Positions 58,845 to 64,000 of a stretch of DNA of 64,000 nucleotides are shown here, piece after piece. A program made the translations under genes and the position numbers. Under the pieces are notes generated by a model that was not told where the DNA came from, made no database searches, and was given only the letters and a program-made list of their open reading frames with translations. The DNA is from Cetobacterium somerae (lineage in GTDB: Bacteria > Fusobacteriota > Fusobacteriia > Fusobacteriales > Fusobacteriaceae): the NCBI RefSeq assembly GCF_022430525.1, contig NZ_CP092522.1, positions 1 through 64,000 of the forward strand, read 5' to 3'. The stretch's first letter is position 1. Every line of letters starts with the position of its first letter.

Positions 58845-59608
58845 TAAATTTGTATCTCCTTTATTCTTTTTAAATCATCTAAAAGTATTTTTTTATCTGT
58901 TGTTGGGGAATATTCCAAAACTAATTTGCTATTTGGGGTTTCTAAAAGGATTTTTTTTAAAATTTCGACACCATTAAATATACCATGAAAAATAGACTGA
59001 TGAAGATCCTTTTCGCCATCATTACTGTGAATATGATATGCTATAATATTATTTTTTAAAGTTTCTAAAACTTCATCTAAATTCCATTTATTAGCTAATA
59101 GATGACCAATATCAATTAAAACTTTAAGATTTTTTTGTAGAACTAATTTTTCAAATTCTTTTTGAGAGTAAATCATATTTTTTCCAATACCAACATTTTC
59201 AACTAGTATTTGAACTCCGATTTCTTTTCCTAAAAGTAATAATTCATCTAACTTTTTTTCAATCTCTTTTTTAGAACTGTCTTTTCTTTTAGCTTCATTT
59301 GTATGAAGAACAAGAAATTCACCATTATTTTTTTTACAACAAATTAAAGCTTCAACAAAGTTTAGTTTAAGTTCTTCCCACAAGATATTGCTACAATCAA
59401 TATTAAAGAATCTATAGGGACCATGAAAAGATACATTTTCTAATTTCGCATGTTTAATTAAAAAATTAAATTTTTCTGTATGATTAAAATCTCTAGGTTC
59501 TAAAAAAAATTCTAAATTTTTTAAATCATACATTTCAATAAAGTTAAGTGTTTCTTCTTTTGTGTTATTATAAAATATAAGATCACTTACAAATATATTA
59601 TTTTTCAT
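58844..59608 (-). CDS. TIM-barrel sugar isomerase/epimerase-like protein
   Basis: 254 aa of the xylose-isomerase-like/endonuclease IV-like fold. Candidate metal residues are Glu in ILVENVGIG near 128, Asp/His in VLIDIGHLL near 158, HIHSNDGEKDLHQ near 185-195 and Glu in LVLEYSPTT near 235. Sugar-phosphate isomerases and phosphodiesterase-like relatives share this fold, so the reaction is not determined. It lies 8 bases after the binding-protein gene in the operon. Confidence 0.82.
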   Translation of the reverse strand: MKNNIFVSDLIFYNNTKEETLNFIEMYDLKNLEFFLEPRDFNHTEKFNFLIKHAKLENVSFHGPYRFFNIDCSNILWEELKLNFVEALICCKKNNGEFLVLHTNEAKRKDSSKKEIEKKLDELLLLGKEIGVQILVENVGIGKNMIYSQKEFEKLVLQKNLKVLIDIGHLLANKWNLDEVLETLKNNIIAYHIHSNDGEKDLHQSIFHGIFNGVEILKKILLETPNSKLVLEYSPTTDKKILLDDLKRIKEIQI

Positions 59609-59616
59609 ATTTCTCC

Positions 59617-60903
59617 TTATTTAATTAAGTTTGTTATTTTTTCTTCAACTTCTTTTAAAGCTTGCTCTGCTTTTTTTTCACCACTTAAAATAACATCTCT
59701 AACATCGATTAATAATTGTTCTGCTTGAAGTGCGTTAGTTCCTGAGAAACTAGCCCATTTCCCCATATCTGTAAGTTGCTCATTAGCTACTCTCATAAGT
59801 TGATTTTCATTTAAAAATTTTGCAATACCGCTATTTTCATTTTGGATAGCAGATGGTAAATAACCAGTTCCTTTAGTCCATTTCTCAGAAGCTTCTTCTT
59901 CCAATAAATATTTCATAAATTTCCAAGAAGCTTTTTGTTCTTCAGAATTATCTGTCATAATCATTAACATATTTCCACCAGCAGGTAATCTTCTTTCTTT
60001 TCCATTAAATAAAGGGAATTTTTCACCGATTATTTTAAAGTTAGCTGTTGATTCAAAATTATCCCTTTTTCCAATTGTAGTTATAACCATTCCAAGTTTA
60101 CCATTTAAAAATGTTTGAAATCCTTCATCATTAGAAGCATGTAAAGCTATATTGTCCTGAACCATATCAGCTAAGTATTGATATGCTTCAGAAGCTTCTT
60201 TAGAGGCAAATGTTGGAATAGTTTTTCCATCTTTTTCTATCAAAATTTTACCTCCATTTCCCTCAATTAAAGCTTGTTGAGCCCAATTATCAGCATACTC
60301 TTGAACAAATAATCCCATATTTCCTGTTTTTTCTTTTATTATTTCTGAATATTTACGAACAGTTTCCCAATCTTTAGGAGTATTTGCTATATCTATTCCA
60401 GCTTCATTCATAAGATCTGAATTAATATACATGATAGGATTGCTTATTGAGTATGGAATTCCAACTTGTTTTCCATTAACTTGCCCAAGTTCTAATATAT
60501 TTGATAAAAAACTATTATTTAAATAATTTTTATCTTCAGGAAAATATTTTTCTATAATTTCTTGAGCTGTTACGTAATCAAAATTATCATTTGCATAATT
60601 TAAATATGAATACCCCATTTGAACAATGGCAGGTTTCTTTCTAGCAGCTACAGCTACTTGTAAATTTTGTGTCAATCCTTTATACATATCAGGATTGAAT
60701 TTTTCTATAACTTTTATATCAGAATTTTTTTCATTAAAATTTTTAACGAGTTCTTTTATTGTCCCACCTCCAAAACTTTCAGATGCAACATGCCAATATT
60801 CAATTTCAATAGGCTTATTTGATATTATAGTTTTTTCTTCTTTTTCACATCCTACTAAAAATAGACTCCCTAAAATAATTCCTTTTAAAATATTTTTCTT
60901 CAA
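59617..60903 (-). CDS. ugpB: ABC transporter substrate-binding lipoprotein (UgpB/sugar family 1)
   Basis: 428 aa. The lipobox LVGC places lipidated Cys at residue 19. The mature domain starts EIEYWHVASESFGGGTIKEL and has the family-1 sequence PAIVQMGYSYLNYA near 88. The pattern W-H near the start and the YxxL segment resemble UgpB, the glycerol-3-phosphate binder, but maltodextrin and other sugar binders are similar. It is followed by the TIM-barrel gene and preceded 2 bases away by the ATPase. Confidence 0.85.
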   Translation of the reverse strand: MKKNILKGIILGSLFLVGCEKEEKTIISNKPIEIEYWHVASESFGGGTIKELVKNFNEKNSDIKVIEKFNPDMYKGLTQNLQVAVAARKKPAIVQMGYSYLNYANDNFDYVTAQEIIEKYFPEDKNYLNNSFLSNILELGQVNGKQVGIPYSISNPIMYINSDLMNEAGIDIANTPKDWETVRKYSEIIKEKTGNMGLFVQEYADNWAQQALIEGNGGKILIEKDGKTIPTFASKEASEAYQYLADMVQDNIALHASNDEGFQTFLNGKLGMVITTIGKRDNFESTANFKIIGEKFPLFNGKERRLPAGGNMLMIMTDNSEEQKASWKFMKYLLEEEASEKWTKGTGYLPSAIQNENSGIAKFLNENQLMRVANEQLTDMGKWASFSGTNALQAEQLLIDVRDVILSGEKKAEQALKEVEEKITNLIK

Positions 60904-60905
60904 AA

Positions 60906-61985
<1,080 letters not shown>

Positions 61986-61991
61986 ATTTAC

Positions 61992-62810
61992 CTATCCTTT
62001 TACTCCTGATTTTACAAAACTTGTCATTATTTTTTTCTGGAAGAATGCATACATAATAATTGGAAAAATAATTGTTAATGCTGCAATTGCCATTGTTACA
62101 CCCCAATCATTTCCACCTTCAGAACTTATAAACATCTGAAGAGCTAAAGATAGTGTGTAGTTTTTCTTTTCACTTAAAATTAATAAAGGCCAAAAATACT
62201 CATTCCATGAGTTTATAAAAAATAGTATTCCCATAGATATAATAGAATTTTTAATCATTGGTAAAATAATATGATATAAGACTTTAGTTTCTTTAATTTT
62301 ATCTAATTTAGTTACTTCGAGAATAGATTTAGGGATTCCTTTCATATTTTGTATAATCATAAATATTCCCATTCCATCAGCTAATTGAGGAAGAATAACT
62401 CCTAAGCTTGAATTTAAAAGTCCAATCTCAGAAATCATAAGATAATTAGGTATCATAGTTACTGTAAAAGGAACAAATAGAGTTCCTAAAATTAGAAAAA
62501 TTAAGATTTTTTTGCCTTTAAAATTTTTAAAAGTTAAAATATACCCAGCTAAAATACTCGTGATAATTTTTCCAAAAGTTATAGCAGCAGATATAAAAAA
62601 TGTATTCCATATATATCTTAAAATATCTACATTTTCAAATATATAAGTATAATTTCTAGATGTTATAACTTTAGGAATTATGCTTAAAGGATCTGCAAAA
62701 ATTTGATCCATGCTTTTAAAAGAGATTGATAACATATATATAAGAGGAAAAATTTGAACTCCTATAATTAGTAAAAATAAGATATGCCACTTACTTTCTT
62801 TAATTTTCAT
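61992..62810 (-). CDS. ugpE: ABC transporter permease, UgpE/MalG type
   Basis: 272-aa membrane protein with six segments. The coupling EAA motif appears as LEVTKLDKIKETKVLYHIILP near residue 165-185. Segment NSWNEYFWPLLIL, near 203, is typical of MalG/UgpE. It overlaps the preceding permease gene by 11 bases and the ATPase follows after 6 bases. Confidence 0.92.
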   Translation of the reverse strand: MKIKESKWHILFLLIIGVQIFPLIYMLSISFKSMDQIFADPLSIIPKVITSRNYTYIFENVDILRYIWNTFFISAAITFGKIITSILAGYILTFKNFKGKKILIFLILGTLFVPFTVTMIPNYLMISEIGLLNSSLGVILPQLADGMGIFMIIQNMKGIPKSILEVTKLDKIKETKVLYHIILPMIKNSIISMGILFFINSWNEYFWPLLILSEKKNYTLSLALQMFISSEGGNDWGVTMAIAALTIIFPIIMYAFFQKKIMTSFVKSGVKG

Positions 62811-63684
62811 AGTAAACTCCTTTTTCTAAAACTTTAATCTTTATAGAAATTAATATAAAGAAGAAAAGCATTGTTATAACAGAAAGTGCTGAAGCTCTTC
62901 CTGTTTGAAAAAATGTAAATGCATATTGATAAATACTATATACAAGGTTTGTACTACCATTATTTGGCCCACCTTGAGTTAAAACATTTATGGGGACAAA
63001 CACCTGCTGTAATCCGTATACAATTGTCATAACGATAACATACAGTGCAGTTGATGATGTCATTGGAATAACAATGTATAAAAATATTTGTAAATTTGAA
63101 ACTTTATCAAGTTTAGCATTTTCTATAAGTTCAGTAGGAACTTCGAGTATTCCAGCTAATAAAAGAATTAAATTATAACCAAAAATTTTCCAAGCAGTAA
63201 TAAGAGTTATTAAAACCATTACGAGACCATTAGTTTTTAACCAAAATTGAGGTTTTAAATTTAAGAGCTCATAAATTTTTGATATAGGTCCTATCATAGG
63301 ATTAAATACCCATACAAAGACTAGTGAGGCTACAACTAACGAAATTATGCTGGGAAAAAAGAACATAGTTCGATAGAATCCTTTAAATTTATTCACTAAA
63401 AATGCTAAAATATAAGCAATAATATATGGAAGTATAAAGTTAAATATAATCAATAAACCTATATATATAAGCGTATTTATTAAAGACTTATGGACACTAT
63501 CTTCTGTTAATATATCTATATAATTTTCAAGTCCAATAAATTTTTTATTTTTACTAATCATATTCCATTGAAAAAAACTTAAATAGAAAGTTTTACAAAT
63601 GGGATAAAAAATAAAAATGGTAAAAATGGTTAAAGCGGGCATTAGAAATGCTACTGCTAAAAGTGTTTCCTTTTTTTTCATCAT
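62800..63684 (-). CDS. ugpA: ABC transporter permease, UgpA/MalF type
   Basis: 294-aa membrane protein with six segments, beginning MMKKKETLLAVAFLMPALTI. The EAA-type loop is PTELIENAKLDKVSNLQIFL near residues 180-200, and VLTQGGPNNGSTNLVYSIYQ near 235 is typical of UgpA. First gene of a six-gene operon A-E-C-B-TIM-HAD. AAGGAGAC precedes the tandem ATG codons; the second ATG is also possible. Confidence 0.92.
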   Translation of the reverse strand: MMKKKETLLAVAFLMPALTIFTIFIFYPICKTFYLSFFQWNMISKNKKFIGLENYIDILTEDSVHKSLINTLIYIGLLIIFNFILPYIIAYILAFLVNKFKGFYRTMFFFPSIISLVVASLVFVWVFNPMIGPISKIYELLNLKPQFWLKTNGLVMVLITLITAWKIFGYNLILLLAGILEVPTELIENAKLDKVSNLQIFLYIVIPMTSSTALYVIVMTIVYGLQQVFVPINVLTQGGPNNGSTNLVYSIYQYAFTFFQTGRASALSVITMLFFFILISIKIKVLEKGVYYEN

Positions 63685-64000
63685 GTCTCCTTAAATTATT
63701 TTTTCTCAAACTCAAAATATAATATCAGATAGATGTTAAACAAAAATTAATTTAAGGTAAAGATATGTTTAAATTTGTAAAAAAAATGTAAATAAAAAGT
63801 TTTATATAAAATTGTAAGTTTATATCACAAAAATATTGATAACCTTGTGAAAATTTATGTTGTTTTATATTATATTCGTGTAATTTTTAAGTTGATTTAT
63901 GTTAAAAATTAACAAAAAAAGATAAAATATGATAGAATATATAGAAGAATTTATTTTTTTTTAAAAAAATCTAATATTACTAAATTTATTTGTCAGGGAG
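63685..64000. other. Intergenic region upstream of ugpA, right end of the window
   Basis: This 316-base AT-rich stretch contains no gene I can support. On the plus strand a -10-like TATGATAGAAT (about 63929-63939) and a final GGGAG at the window edge suggest a plus-strand gene that begins just beyond. The ugp promoter must also be here but no convincing -35/-10 pair was identified. Confidence 0.5.

Overview
The window is very AT-rich, has strong Shine-Dalgarno sites and encodes Gram-negative envelope functions (TonB-dependent receptor, TolC/RND efflux, several lipoproteins) together with Firmicute-style riboswitches, PTS and ECF transporters and tryptophanase. That mixture fits the Fusobacteriota, most likely the Cetobacterium/Ilyobacter/Fusobacterium group; the genus is an inference. 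No rRNA, tRNA, CRISPR array or insertion sequence was seen.

The centre (about 33.5-38.5 kb) is a plasmid-type replication and partition module: a 610-aa initiator on the minus strand, seven 19-bp iterons beside its promoter, an AT-rich tandem repeat, a 44-aa protein, a ParA with an extra N-terminal domain, a non-canonical ParB-like partner, and two copies of one perfect palindrome flanking the initiator. Plus-strand genes left of this locus favour T/C-ending codons and those right of it favour A/G-ending codons, as expected if replication runs outward from about 36.3 kb. The window is therefore probably part of a large plasmid or secondary replicon that carries ordinary metabolic genes.

Left arm (1-33 kb): methionine ABC transporter behind a Met-rich leader peptide and attenuator; maltose/galactoside acetyltransferase and a MINPP-like phosphatase downstream of a LacI-type repressor; sucrose PTS, sucrose-6-P hydrolase and fructokinase; a cellobiose-type PTS permease with a stand-alone RarA C-terminal-like protein and an RpiR regulator; a guanine riboswitch in front of a lipoprotein amidohydrolase; ArsR; an RlmM-like methyltransferase; MgtA behind an M-box Mg2+ riboswitch and a further small ORF; a one-domain tyrosine recombinase; a MerR/MATE pair with a textbook 19-bp-spacer operator; peptide-binding lipoprotein plus M42 peptidase; a small lipoprotein and a candidate C-rich sRNA; a GltS-type symporter; and assorted housekeeping and envelope genes.

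Right arm (38.5-64 kb): an ECF transporter operon with a TudS-like desulfidase; TonB receptor divergent from a YbaN-like protein; a triple-rhodanese sulfurtransferase; a TolC-adaptor-RND-MerR efflux operon; tryptophanase with an NSS amino-acid symporter behind a structured leader that can hide the ribosome-binding site; adenine deaminase plus a DsrE-like protein; and a ugp-like glycerol-phosphate/sugar ABC operon with a HAD phosphatase and a TIM-barrel protein.

The most striking material lies between genes: a methionine leader-peptide attenuator, a possible sRNA with three C-rich loops complementary to neighbouring ribosome-binding sites, two sulfur-related operons that share a start-stop mini-ORF plus hairpin leader, an unassigned structured tryptophanase leader, and paired palindromes at the replication locus that could be the centromere.
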